Source: Limnochordia bacterium (GTDB lineage Bacteria > Bacillota > Limnochordia > Darwinibacteriales > SLO01). Taken from it: DNA of 17,260 nucleotides. The DNA is taken from positions 1 to 17,260 of the forward strand of contig SLOG01000350.1 in the NCBI GenBank assembly GCA_007132635.1, in the 5' to 3' direction. This document shows, piece after piece, positions 8,316 to 15,320 of this stretch. The notes under the pieces were generated by a model that saw only the letters and a list, made by a program, of their open reading frames with translations, was not told the origin of the DNA and searched no databases. Position 1 is the stretch's first letter. The number at the start of each line of letters is the position of its first letter. Both the position numbers and the translations under genes were made by a program.

Positions 8316-10084
8316 TTCGCCACCTCCAGAGAGTTCGTCTTTGGTTCGGAATACAGGGCAATGGCATCGAAACGACAGCTGCTGAGACAAAGGCCGCAGC
8401 GAATACAGCGGTCTTGGTCAATGGTATACGTTTCCCCCCGCTCTCCCGAAATCGCCTCCACTGGGCACGCTTTCTCGCAGAGAGTACATCCCCGGCAGGC
8501 ATCGTCAAGAATTTGATACTCGATCAGAGCCTTGCACTGCTTTGCTGGGCAGTGTCGTCCCTGAATGTGGGCTTCGTACTCATCACGGAAAAAACGCAGA
8601 GTCGTAAGGACAGGATTAGGAACCGTCTGCCCCAAACCGCAGAGCGAGCCGCCCTGAATCTTGGCTCCTAGATCCTCCAGGATCTCCAAATCTCGCATTT
8701 CACCGCGTCCTTCGGTTATGCGGGTGAGAATGCGGAGCATCTGTTCGGTGCCGACTCGGCAAAACGTACACTTCCCACAGGATTCATCCCTGGCAAACGA
8801 AAGGAAATACCGCGCTACGTCGACCATACAGGTGTCCGCATCCATCACCAAAAGGCCGCCCGAACCCATAATAGCGCCAATGGCAGCAAGGCTCTCATAG
8901 TCCACAGGCGTATCACCCAAATGGGCGGGAATGCAGCCGCCGCTGGGGCCGCCTGTCTGCACGGCTTTAAACGCCTTCCCGGACGATATGCCGCCGCCAA
9001 TCGCGAAAACCATATCATTCACAGTGGTGCCCATAGGGATTTCCACCAAACCGCCACGCTGCACCTTGCCTGCTAGCGAGAACACCTTAGTCCCGCGGCT
9101 TCGCTCTGTGCCGAACGCGCTAAAGGACTCAGGCCCGTCGTTCATGATCCGCGGAACGTTAGCAAGAGTCTCCACATTGTTGATCACGGTAGGACAGTCG
9201 AAGAGGCCCTTTTCTGCCGGATAGGGCGGTCGAAAACGAGGCATTCCTCGTTTCCCTTCAATAGACATGAGGAGAGCAGTCTCTTCCCCGCAAACAAACG
9301 CACCCGCCCCTTCACGAATGGAAACAGCAAAATGAAACCCCGACTCGGCCGCTAGGCGTCCTAGATATTCGGACTCCTGCGTTTGGGTAATAGCCCGCCG
9401 CAGACGTTTGATCGCCAAGGGGTACTCGGCGCGAACGTATACGTAGCCTATCGATGCGCCAATGGCGTACCCAGCGATCATCATGCCCTCAATCACAGAG
9501 TGCGGGTCACTTTCAAGAATGCTGCGATCCATAAACGCGCCGGGGTCACCTTCATCCGCATTGCACACGACGTATTTTTGGTCACCAACAGCTTCACGAG
9601 CTAGGTCCCATTTCTTGTGCGTCGGAAACCCGGCGCCGCCTCGCCCCCGAAGACCTGCATCCTGAATATCAGCAATAACGGCCTCGGGCGGCATGGAAAG
9701 AGCGCGCTGCAATCCAGCATAGCCGCCCAACTCGATATAACTAGCAATATCTTCCGGGTCAACAATCCCGCAGTTGCGCAGGGCGAAACGCACCTGCCCA
9801 TCAGGTCTCTCCACCTGTAAGTCAGCGACGACCTCGCCTTGAATCAAATGGTTAGTCACTATCCGCTGCACATCGCTTTCCTCAACGTGGCCGTACCACA
9901 CATGCTGACCATCAGGGCCGATCACTTCAATCAACGGTTCGGCATAGCACATGCCGACACAGCCCGTAGTATGAGGCGCAGCCCCCGCCTCGTCCAAAGC
10001 ACGAAAAACTCTTGACGCGCCAGCGGCTATGCTGCAGCTCGCCAATCCGACTCGAACTTCATACCGACCGTCAATACTCGTCAT
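8312..10084 (-). CDS. stnB: NuoF/HydB-like NADH- and FMN-binding subunit of the transhydrogenase
   Basis: A 590-residue subunit that would bind NAD(H) and the bifurcating FMN. The N-terminal thioredoxin-like domain has C17, C42 and C46 but lacks the first of the four cysteines usual for its [2Fe-2S] cluster. The NuoF core shows GRGGAGFPT (147-155), NADEGDPGA (175-183) and GEETAL (266-271). An SLBB region follows, then the [4Fe-4S] ligands C436, C439, C442 and C482. The C-terminus adds a HydB/HndC-style double [4Fe-4S] ferredoxin (C530, 533, 536, 540; C560, 563, 566, 570), which complex I NuoF lacks. The ATG at 10084 overlaps the stop of the NuoE-like gene by ATGA, and its own stop overlaps the next start by GTGA, so the three genes are translationally coupled. 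Confidence 0.9.
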   Translation of the reverse strand: MTSIDGRYEVRVGLASCSIAAGASRVFRALDEAGAAPHTTGCVGMCYAEPLIEVIGPDGQHVWYGHVEESDVQRIVTNHLIQGEVVADLQVERPDGQVRFALRNCGIVDPEDIASYIELGGYAGLQRALSMPPEAVIADIQDAGLRGRGGAGFPTHKKWDLAREAVGDQKYVVCNADEGDPGAFMDRSILESDPHSVIEGMMIAGYAIGASIGYVYVRAEYPLAIKRLRRAITQTQESEYLGRLAAESGFHFAVSIREGAGAFVCGEETALLMSIEGKRGMPRFRPPYPAEKGLFDCPTVINNVETLANVPRIMNDGPESFSAFGTERSRGTKVFSLAGKVQRGGLVEIPMGTTVNDMVFAIGGGISSGKAFKAVQTGGPSGGCIPAHLGDTPVDYESLAAIGAIMGSGGLLVMDADTCMVDVARYFLSFARDESCGKCTFCRVGTEQMLRILTRITEGRGEMRDLEILEDLGAKIQGGSLCGLGQTVPNPVLTTLRFFRDEYEAHIQGRHCPAKQCKALIEYQILDDACRGCTLCEKACPVEAISGERGETYTIDQDRCIRCGLCLSSCRFDAIALYSEPKTNSLEVAK

Positions 10085-10566
10085 GGAGTCATCTCGCTCC
10101 CTTGTTTGCGAAGTTCTTTGACCAGCGCTGAGACATCATCTGAAGTCAACCGCCCATGCACTTCCTCATCGACACTGACTACAGGCGCCAGACTACAGCA
10201 GCCAACACAGGCCACTTTCTCTATAGTGAACTCCCGGTCATCACTGGTGCACCCGCACTTCGTGCCCGTCGCATACTCCAGCGCCTCCGTGATCCGCTCG
10301 GCGCCAGCCAGATGGCAGGCCGTGCCGTGACAAACCTGAATGTGATGCCGCCCCAGCGGTTCTAGTCGAAACTGGGCGTAAAAGGTCACTATACTGAACA
10401 AGTCGCTGGCGGGAATACCGGTTGCGGCCGCAATGCGCTGCAGAAACTCAGGCGCCACATAGCCGAAGGTTTCCTGCAGAGCCTGCAGCATCGGGATCGA
10501 AGGTCCAGGTGTCTCCCTGTGACGCTCAATGATCTCATCGACAGCCACCAGCACATCGGGTGTCAT
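10081..10566 (-). CDS. stnC: NuoE/HndA-like [2Fe-2S] subunit of the transhydrogenase
   Basis: A 161-residue thioredoxin-fold subunit of the NuoE/HydC type, carrying one [2Fe-2S] cluster and pairing with the NuoF-like protein. Cluster ligands are C79 and C84 (VCHGTACH) and C120 and C124 (ACVGCCSLAP). Family motifs LQETFGYVAPE and ATGIPASDLFSIVTFYAQF are clear. I chose the ATG at 10566 because it overlaps the stop of a 23-codon ORF as ATGA, implying coupled translation. An in-frame TTG at 10575, ten bases after GGAGGAG, would add three residues and is the alternative. First of three overlapping genes in the redox operon. Confidence 0.9.
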   Translation of the reverse strand: MTPDVLVAVDEIIERHRETPGPSIPMLQALQETFGYVAPEFLQRIAAATGIPASDLFSIVTFYAQFRLEPLGRHHIQVCHGTACHLAGAERITEALEYATGTKCGCTSDDREFTIEKVACVGCCSLAPVVSVDEEVHGRLTSDDVSALVKELRKQGSEMTP

Positions 10567-10634
10567 AGTTTCCAATAGGACTCATCTCCTCCAAGACTTC
10601 TTGGGTAGTCTACGTTGAGGATTACACACGGCAT
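10563..10634 (-). CDS. Coupled 23-codon leader ORF ahead of the transhydrogenase operon
   Basis: A short open frame starting at ATG 10634, seven bases after a near-perfect AGGAGGAG ribosome site. It starts MPCVILNVDYP and ends SYWKL, and its stop TGA overlaps the ATG of the NuoE-like gene as ATGA. That signal-plus-overlap arrangement is the same as at the other junctions of this operon. No known family is recognised. It could be a real small protein of the complex, or a leader whose translation delivers ribosomes to the first subunit. Nothing in it resembles a classical attenuation leader with runs of one amino acid. Confidence 0.5.
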   Translation of the reverse strand: MPCVILNVDYPRSLGGDESYWKL

Positions 10635-10676
10635 ACCGGTTCTCCTCCTGTTTCACTGCAAGTTGACTGATGCGTC

Positions 10677-10705
10677 GAAAGCAGCCGTCATAGACGGCTG
10701 CTTTC
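10677..10705. terminator. Perfect 13-bp hairpin in the transhydrogenase leader
   Basis: GAAAGCAGCCGTC and its exact complement GACGGCTGCTTTC flank a three-base loop. The outer arms give only a short T run (CTTTC) on either strand, so termination strength is uncertain. It lies 43 bases upstream of the mini-ORF and about 270 bases downstream of the UroD remnant, on the same strand as both. It may end the upstream operon, or act as an attenuator in the leader of the redox operon. Confidence 0.55.
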
Positions 10706-10808
10706 TCGGAGAGATATATGAGGGGCTACGGCACTAGCCGCGTGTTGCTTTTTTCTGGAAACGCCTCCACTGATGAAACCGTTTAGCATCTCGGAGGAGA
10801 TCATTGTG

Positions 10809-10949
10809 ATGCTCATACGAGCTATAATAGTCAAAGTTATACACGAAAGCCAACTCCTTTTTGAAACCAGTTATCATTTATTTTCCTTGACCTCAGTATA
10901 CCGTGACTCCGCTACGTCTTCAACGCATAAAAGGAAAAGTTACAATTAG
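10809..10949 (+). CDS. Possible 46-residue small protein, unrecognised
   Basis: A short frame starting MLIRAIIVKVIHESQ and ending at TAG 10947-10949. GGAGGAG lies nine bases before the ATG, or six before an adjoining in-frame GTG. A perfect TATAAT (10823-10828) lies inside the frame, not upstream of it, and there is no promoter or family match. The composition is AT-rich. The ribosome-site match is the only support, so this is listed as a weak candidate. Confidence 0.18.
   Translation: MLIRAIIVKVIHESQLLFETSYHLFSLTSVYRDSATSSTHKRKSYN
10824..10853 (-). promoter_or_regulatory. Candidate promoter of the transhydrogenase operon
   Basis: On the minus strand TTGGCT (10848-10853) and TATTAT (10824-10829) are 18 bp apart, matching four and five consensus bases. 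Transcription would begin near 10817 and give a leader of about 180 bases holding both hairpins before the mini-ORF. Other AT-rich hexamers nearby could serve instead. Confidence 0.35.
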
Positions 10950-10972
10950 CTTATTGTTAACTAACCGACTAA

Positions 10973-11304
10973 TTATATCCAGGCGCCTCTGCCTCCCGAC
11001 TTCGCTGCCGACACACATCCTCGCACAGCCGCAGATACCTCCCGTTCGCTTCCGGTCTCCAGAAGCCGTCGCTCCAGATTCCCGAAGAGCACGAACGCAC
11101 CCTCCACACCCAATACATAGGAAGGCGGGGCTTCGCAGGTACCAAAACCGTCTGCCGCCACCGCTAGGATTGAAGGCAATACGTCTCGGATTCTGCCGTG
11201 GCAGTGAAACCGAACCCGAGCTCCTCGCGAGTGTTCGTTGTTTTCAAACGCGCGGCTGGTAATGGACCAGACAATACCTTCAGCAGCCGTTCGCAGGATG
11301 TCAT
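10973..11304 (-). pseudogene. Remnant of a second UroD/MtaA-family gene with large internal deletion and frameshift
   Basis: The 5' end is intact: AAGGAG eight bases before ATG 11304, overlapping the upstream stop as ATGA, and encoding MTSCERLLKVLSGPLP, a typical UroD-family N-terminus. That frame soon loses homology and ends at a stop after 45 codons. From about 11225, in another frame, family-like C-terminal sequence appears: RVRFHCHGRIRDVLPSILAV, ADGFGTCEAPP, FVLFGNLERRLLETGS and a final AAKSGGR before a stop at 10973. Intact members are roughly 340-360 residues, so some two hundred residues are missing from the middle and the C-terminal tail is also clipped. An ORF call across the second frame alone (11329-10973) would hide this. 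Confidence 0.75.
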
Positions 11305-12377
11305 TTGGGTAGCTCCTTGACGGCATCAATCATGGCAAAGACGTTTTCAACAGGCACTTCCGGCTCTAGAACATGGGTTGGCGACACAATGAGGCCGCCG
11401 TCATGTCCGAGTGTCTCTAGTCGCTCCCGAACCGTGGCTCGGACGTCAGCTGAAGAACCGAAGGGCATTGTCGTCTGGGTCCCTATAGTCCCGTCCAATA
11501 CAAGATGGGCACCAAACTCCCGTTTTACCCACAAGGGATCCAAACACTCTGGTTGGACTGGGTTAAGAATTGTCACACCGATCTCGATCAAATCGGGTAT
11601 GATAGCCTCAATATTGCCGTCACTATGGTACCAAATCTGTACATCAGGGTTAATCGCCCTAGCCGCCGCATACACTTCAGCCCACCGAGGTTTCATGAAG
11701 CGCCTCCAGTGATCAACAGAAAACATCATGGCCTTTTGATTGGCTACATCGTCCCCCGTCCGTATGAAGTCGACTCCAGCGCTTGCCGCAGCCTTCGCAT
11801 TAACGAGATTTCTTTCTTTGAGCTTGTCCAGGATAAACTCGCACCAGTCTGGCTGCGTAAGCATATCCATTAGGAACTGTTCATAGCCGCGAATCTGCCA
11901 CGCGTCTTCGTACATGTGACCGATCCACGACTGAGCAACACGACCCTGTTCATGGGCTTCTTCAACAACGCGAACCATATGGTCCGTCGTCTGGCCGATG
12001 GTCGATGGATAAGAAAATGCCTCCAAATCCGTGAGCGTGCTGGCCTGCCGGAGCGGACTCACGTATCGCGTGAAATGGTACATCGAACCCGGGATCTCTA
12101 GAACTCCCAGCCGGTTTATAAACGACCCATCGGGTATAGCAACGTCGGCGAAATAGGCAGAAAAATCCCGGCTGGCCTGGTCTTCAGAGGCCAGCGGAAT
12201 AGCGTTCGCCGGTGAAAACAGACCCAAGTGCGCTCCTAGGTCTGCCTCCTGAGACAGCCCTAGCCGCTGCCGCATGCGGGAATCCAGATCCGGCGTGAAG
12301 GACATGTAGTAGAGAAACTCATCAGGCCGTTCATGCCTGACCGTCGACCAAAACCGCTCGTATTGACTCATCGCCAC
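11301..12377 (-). CDS. Uroporphyrinogen decarboxylase (URO-D/MtaA)-family protein
   Basis: A 358-residue cytoplasmic TIM-barrel protein of the URO-D superfamily. Such genes outside haem loci usually encode corrinoid methyltransferases (MtaA/CmuA type) or uncharacterised enzymes, not true HemE. Family features are SQYERFWSTVRHERPDEF near the start, GVDFIRTGDDVANQKAMMFS, the conserved WRRFMKPRW, and WYHSDGNIEAIIPDLIEIGVTILNPVQPE. The Zn-binding HxC of MtaA reads HSD here, so the usual metal site appears altered. The GTG at 12377 has AAGGAG eight bases upstream. Alternatives are ATG 12371 and GTG 12386, the last overlapping the protease stop as GTGA. Its stop overlaps the start of the second, broken UroD-family gene. 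Confidence 0.82.
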   Translation of the reverse strand: MAMSQYERFWSTVRHERPDEFLYYMSFTPDLDSRMRQRLGLSQEADLGAHLGLFSPANAIPLASEDQASRDFSAYFADVAIPDGSFINRLGVLEIPGSMYHFTRYVSPLRQASTLTDLEAFSYPSTIGQTTDHMVRVVEEAHEQGRVAQSWIGHMYEDAWQIRGYEQFLMDMLTQPDWCEFILDKLKERNLVNAKAAASAGVDFIRTGDDVANQKAMMFSVDHWRRFMKPRWAEVYAAARAINPDVQIWYHSDGNIEAIIPDLIEIGVTILNPVQPECLDPLWVKREFGAHLVLDGTIGTQTTMPFGSSADVRATVRERLETLGHDGGLIVSPTHVLEPEVPVENVFAMIDAVKELPK

Positions 12378-12382
12378 GAAAA

Positions 12383-13204
12383 TCACTCCTTCAATTGTCC
12401 GTTTAGAATGGCTTGCAGGCGGACAAGCGGTATCGCGAAACCACGCCCACCACCGTCGTCAGACTGTCCCGCTGCAAACACAACTGCCACCACCATACCG
12501 TCCTTATCAAACACTGGACTGCCGCTGCTTCCTTTGTACACTGACGTCTCAATTTCCATGACATAGCCCAGGCGGTCGTCCACATGACCGTAAGCTGCGA
12601 CCACGCCTTGAACAGCCACCCGGGGAAACCCCAAGGGATTGCCGATGACCACAACAGACTCACCGATGTCAGGCAGGCGGTCCAACCGAGGACACACTGT
12701 CGGCAGTCCGTCTGTCTTGAGGCGCACCAGAGCTAAGTCCGTAGCAGGGTGCTCTTCCCATTCCTCAACGAAAAATGTCCGGCCATCAGGAAACGTCACA
12801 ATGAGGAGCACCGCACCACTCACTACATGCTGGTTAGTCACTACCTGGCCATCGGCGGCAATGTTGAATCCTGTTCCGCTCCGCTCCCGTGACGAAGTCA
12901 GTGAATCAAGGACACGGATATCGACGACAGCCCGCTGCCTCTCCTGCACCCAGGCCTGCTCCCGCAGCCGCGCAGAGTCTGCCCAGAAGTCAAGCGCTGG
13001 AAACTGTACGGCCGTCAGCAGACCCTGGAGTACGTATCCGAGAAAGGCGATGGCCAAAAACAGCGCTAACGTCTTCCCAAGCGGCGTCCTCCGGGGATGA
13101 TTGAAGTCATCTGGGGCTGTATCCTCATCATACTGTGCATTCAAATCCAAAATCTCTGGGTCTTCGGGGTCGTGGTGCGGATACTCATCACTCCAACGTC
13201 GCAT
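12383..13204 (-). CDS. Membrane-anchored S1C trypsin-like serine protease (HtrA-like, no PDZ)
   Basis: A 273-residue protease with a 43-residue acidic cytoplasmic head, one membrane segment (about 44-63, LALFLAIAFLGYVLQGLLTAV) and an extracytoplasmic trypsin-like domain. The catalytic triad is complete: H126 in TNQHVVSG, D156 in ATDLALVRL and S227 in KGSSGSPVF. DegP/HtrA proteins usually carry one or two PDZ domains, absent here, so substrate recruitment must differ. It would cleave damaged or regulatory proteins at the cell surface. The ATG at 13204 follows GGAGG with six-base spacing. It is the middle gene of a minus-strand operon, 39 bases after the AAC(3)-like gene, and its stop lies in the ribosome site of the UroD-family gene. 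Confidence 0.9.
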   Translation of the reverse strand: MRRWSDEYPHHDPEDPEILDLNAQYDEDTAPDDFNHPRRTPLGKTLALFLAIAFLGYVLQGLLTAVQFPALDFWADSARLREQAWVQERQRAVVDIRVLDSLTSSRERSGTGFNIAADGQVVTNQHVVSGAVLLIVTFPDGRTFFVEEWEEHPATDLALVRLKTDGLPTVCPRLDRLPDIGESVVVIGNPLGFPRVAVQGVVAAYGHVDDRLGYVMEIETSVYKGSSGSPVFDKDGMVVAVVFAAGQSDDGGGRGFAIPLVRLQAILNGQLKE

Positions 13205-13243
13205 GCAGGGCCTCCTTCGATTCAGCGCTCAGCAGCTGGGCAA

Positions 13244-14038
13244 TCAAGGCCTTGGCAGAAAGCGCTGGATGAACGCACCCGTCAGCGGAGAGTCGTCGGA
13301 AAACAGCTCTGGGTCGGCAGCGAGCATATCGAACAGCAGATCAGCCATGTGCGGAGCCGAACACACTCGAGTCAGCGCATCACCGAAGTAACCCTTGTGC
13401 AAAGCTCCATTGAGTTCCAAGACTGGTTCTGCCTTCCAGAAATTCTCCGAGGACGATACTCCGTGATGTCGGTAGAGAGACACGGGTATCTCGACTTTGT
13501 CTGCGCGAACAGAAATGAGTCTATCGGGCGTCTCTGCCAACCGATTGGGAATACCAAACCATTCTTCCACGCCATGGATAAACGTACACCGAGTCAAATC
13601 CACACCGATCAGCATGATCGCTGCGTCTCTATCAAGCAGTTTTCCCCACGTAGAATTCCGGGCGCACGGACTGCCGCATAGCTCATCTCCCGAGGCAAAC
13701 TCGGCCGCGTCACGGCCTAAAGCGGCTGTCGAATGGGTAGGGTGCAGCGAACGGTGTACGCCAGCGCGCTGCCGGAACAGCTCAGGCAGAATGCCGACAC
13801 ATACCGAGGACTCCGCTTGATAGTACCGGGGATTCTCAGGGCTCACGGTCTTCCATGTGTGTGTCGGCAGAACGAGAAGTCCGTCAAGCATGTAGGCGCT
13901 TAAAGCATCCAAAACAGTGTCGGCTCCGCCAACCACTTCGCCGATGCTCTTCATTGACGAGTGCACCAGCAAAGTACCCCGCGGATCGATGGCTAGTCGC
14001 CGCAGATCTTGGAGAAGCGAATCCTTTGTATGCACCAT
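13244..14038 (-). CDS. AAC(3)/YokD-family acetyl-CoA-dependent N-acetyltransferase
   Basis: A 264-residue cytoplasmic enzyme of the antibiotic N-acetyltransferase fold, which moves an acetyl group from acetyl-CoA to an amine. Conserved segments are LLVHSSMKSIGEVVGGADTVLDAL, LVLPTHTW, RSLHPTHSTAALG and CGSPCARNSTWGKLLDRDAAIMLIGVDLTRCTFIHGVEE. The family includes aminoglycoside 3-N-acetyltransferases, but many chromosomal members have unknown natural substrates, and nothing here shows a resistance role. I prefer ATG 14038 because AGAAGG lies seven bases upstream; ATG 14059 has no ribosome site. It is the first gene of an operon with a serine protease and a UroD-family protein, and divergent from a site-2 protease. 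Confidence 0.87.
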   Translation of the reverse strand: MVHTKDSLLQDLRRLAIDPRGTLLVHSSMKSIGEVVGGADTVLDALSAYMLDGLLVLPTHTWKTVSPENPRYYQAESSVCVGILPELFRQRAGVHRSLHPTHSTAALGRDAAEFASGDELCGSPCARNSTWGKLLDRDAAIMLIGVDLTRCTFIHGVEEWFGIPNRLAETPDRLISVRADKVEIPVSLYRHHGVSSSENFWKAEPVLELNGALHKGYFGDALTRVCSAPHMADLLFDMLAADPELFSDDSPLTGAFIQRFLPRP

Positions 14039-14171
14039 AACCACATCCTTCTGATGCACTGCACTTCGACCAATTCGAAAGTAAACCCTGCTCCAGCAAA
14101 GGGCTGTTTCTGTTAAGGAAGGAAGATCCTCAGTTATATCGAATTCTTCTTAGTGAGAGAGGGGTGAATTC

Positions 14172-15284
14172 ATGTTCAAGAATTCGTGGACCATCGGTCA
14201 TGTATTCGGCATACCCATCCGCCTTCACATCACGCTCCTGATCATCCTGCCTCTGTTTGGGTTTATCTTTGGCACAAACATTGGTCTGCTCACAGAAACG
14301 CTTGGTCTTGATCCAGATGCGCTTCTGCTCAGCCCCTACACCATAGGGTTTCTAATCGGCATTGGGTTGTTCGTCAGTGTTGCCCTGCACGAGATTGGCC
14401 ACACTTGGGTCGCCCTGCGGCGCGGCCTCAAAATCCGCAGTATCACTCTGATGATCCTAGGCGGAATCGCCGATATGGAGGAAATGAGCAAAGATCCGTC
14501 GGACGAACTTGTCATCGCCATTATGGGCCCGATTGTGAGCCTTGTTTTGGGTATTCTGTTCCTCGGGCTGCGCTTCATCGTGGTCAATGCACCCGCGGAC
14601 CTGCATATCTTCCTGCTTTATCTCGGCCAAATCAACATCGTACTGGCAGTGTTCAACCTACTGCCCGCCTTCCCCAGTGACGGTGGACGCGTTCTTCGAG
14701 CCATTATGGCCAAACGCCGCAGCTATTTAGCGGCAACGAAAACAGCTACATCCATCGGGCAGACCTTCGCCATCTTGTTTGCGATTTTCGGAGTGCTGAC
14801 GGGCAATATTCTGCTTGTCTTGATAGCATTCTTTATCTATATCGCTGCTGGCCAAGAATACAGCACGAACCTAGTCAATGCGACCCTGGAAGGGTTTCGG
14901 GTCCGGGATCTGATGACAAACGATGTGGTTACCGTGCCTGCCCACTATACTGTTGCGCAGCTGCTCGCTCTCATGTACGATGAAAAGCACACCGGGTATC
15001 CAGTCTTGGCTGATGGAGCCGTTGTCGGCTGTGTTACCATGGAGGATGTCCAGAAAGTGGCGCCGGGGGACCGCGACTACTACAAAGTGGAGGACATCAT
15101 GTCGCAGGCCCTGCAGATGGTTCATCCCGATGATGATGCGGTGGAAGCTCTTACACGTATGTCCCGCGAGCAGATCGGGCGCCTGTTTGTGTTTGATGAA
15201 CTGAATTTGGTCGGGATCATAACGCGGTCTGATATCATGAAAGGCTTTCAAATCCGCCAGATTGAAAAAACGCGGGCAGAGTAA
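14172..15284 (+). CDS. Site-2 zinc metalloprotease (M50) with two CBS domains
   Basis: A 370-residue integral membrane protease of the S2P/SpoIVFB type. The zinc site is HEIGH (H73, E74, H77), and a third ligand D180 lies in NLLPAFPSDGGR. About six hydrophobic segments fill residues 10-235. The tail holds a CBS pair (about 252-303 and 315-370), a nucleotide-sensing module that in related proteases may gate activity; here it would read adenylate levels (inference). Intramembrane cutting of an anti-sigma factor or sporulation pro-protein is a typical role, but the substrate is unknown. The ATG is preceded by GAGGGGTG. It is divergent from the AAC(3)-like operon and is followed after 36 bases by an aldo/keto reductase in the same direction. 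Confidence 0.93.
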   Translation: MFKNSWTIGHVFGIPIRLHITLLIILPLFGFIFGTNIGLLTETLGLDPDALLLSPYTIGFLIGIGLFVSVALHEIGHTWVALRRGLKIRSITLMILGGIADMEEMSKDPSDELVIAIMGPIVSLVLGILFLGLRFIVVNAPADLHIFLLYLGQINIVLAVFNLLPAFPSDGGRVLRAIMAKRRSYLAATKTATSIGQTFAILFAIFGVLTGNILLVLIAFFIYIAAGQEYSTNLVNATLEGFRVRDLMTNDVVTVPAHYTVAQLLALMYDEKHTGYPVLADGAVVGCVTMEDVQKVAPGDRDYYKVEDIMSQALQMVHPDDDAVEALTRMSREQIGRLFVFDELNLVGIITRSDIMKGFQIRQIEKTRAE

Positions 15285-15320
15285 CAATGAATGTCCGCCA
15301 ACAAACAAGGAGTGGTTTTT

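Larger units (their letters stand above)
10706..10972. other. Intergenic region upstream of the transhydrogenase operon, AT-rich
   Basis: About 270 bases without a confident gene and more AT-rich than its surroundings. It holds a second weak hairpin (GGCTA at 10724-10728, TAGCC at 10735-10739), a T6 run at 10749-10754, a possible minus-strand promoter at 10824-10853, and a short plus-strand frame (10809-10949) that may or may not be translated. No repeat, tRNA or mobile-element trace was seen. Confidence 0.5.

Noticed and set aside
10903..11262. A 119-codon plus-strand frame over the UroD remnant
   Set aside because: Pro/Arg-rich shadow of the decayed minus-strand gene; no ribosome site or homology.
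13244..14038. Aminoglycoside resistance gene
   Set aside because: Family membership alone does not show resistance. There is no mobile-element context, and the gene sits in a housekeeping-like operon.
14143..14189. GAATTC three times within about 50 bases near the site-2 protease start
   Set aside because: Spacing is irregular and flanks do not match, so it is most likely chance in AT-rich intergenic sequence.
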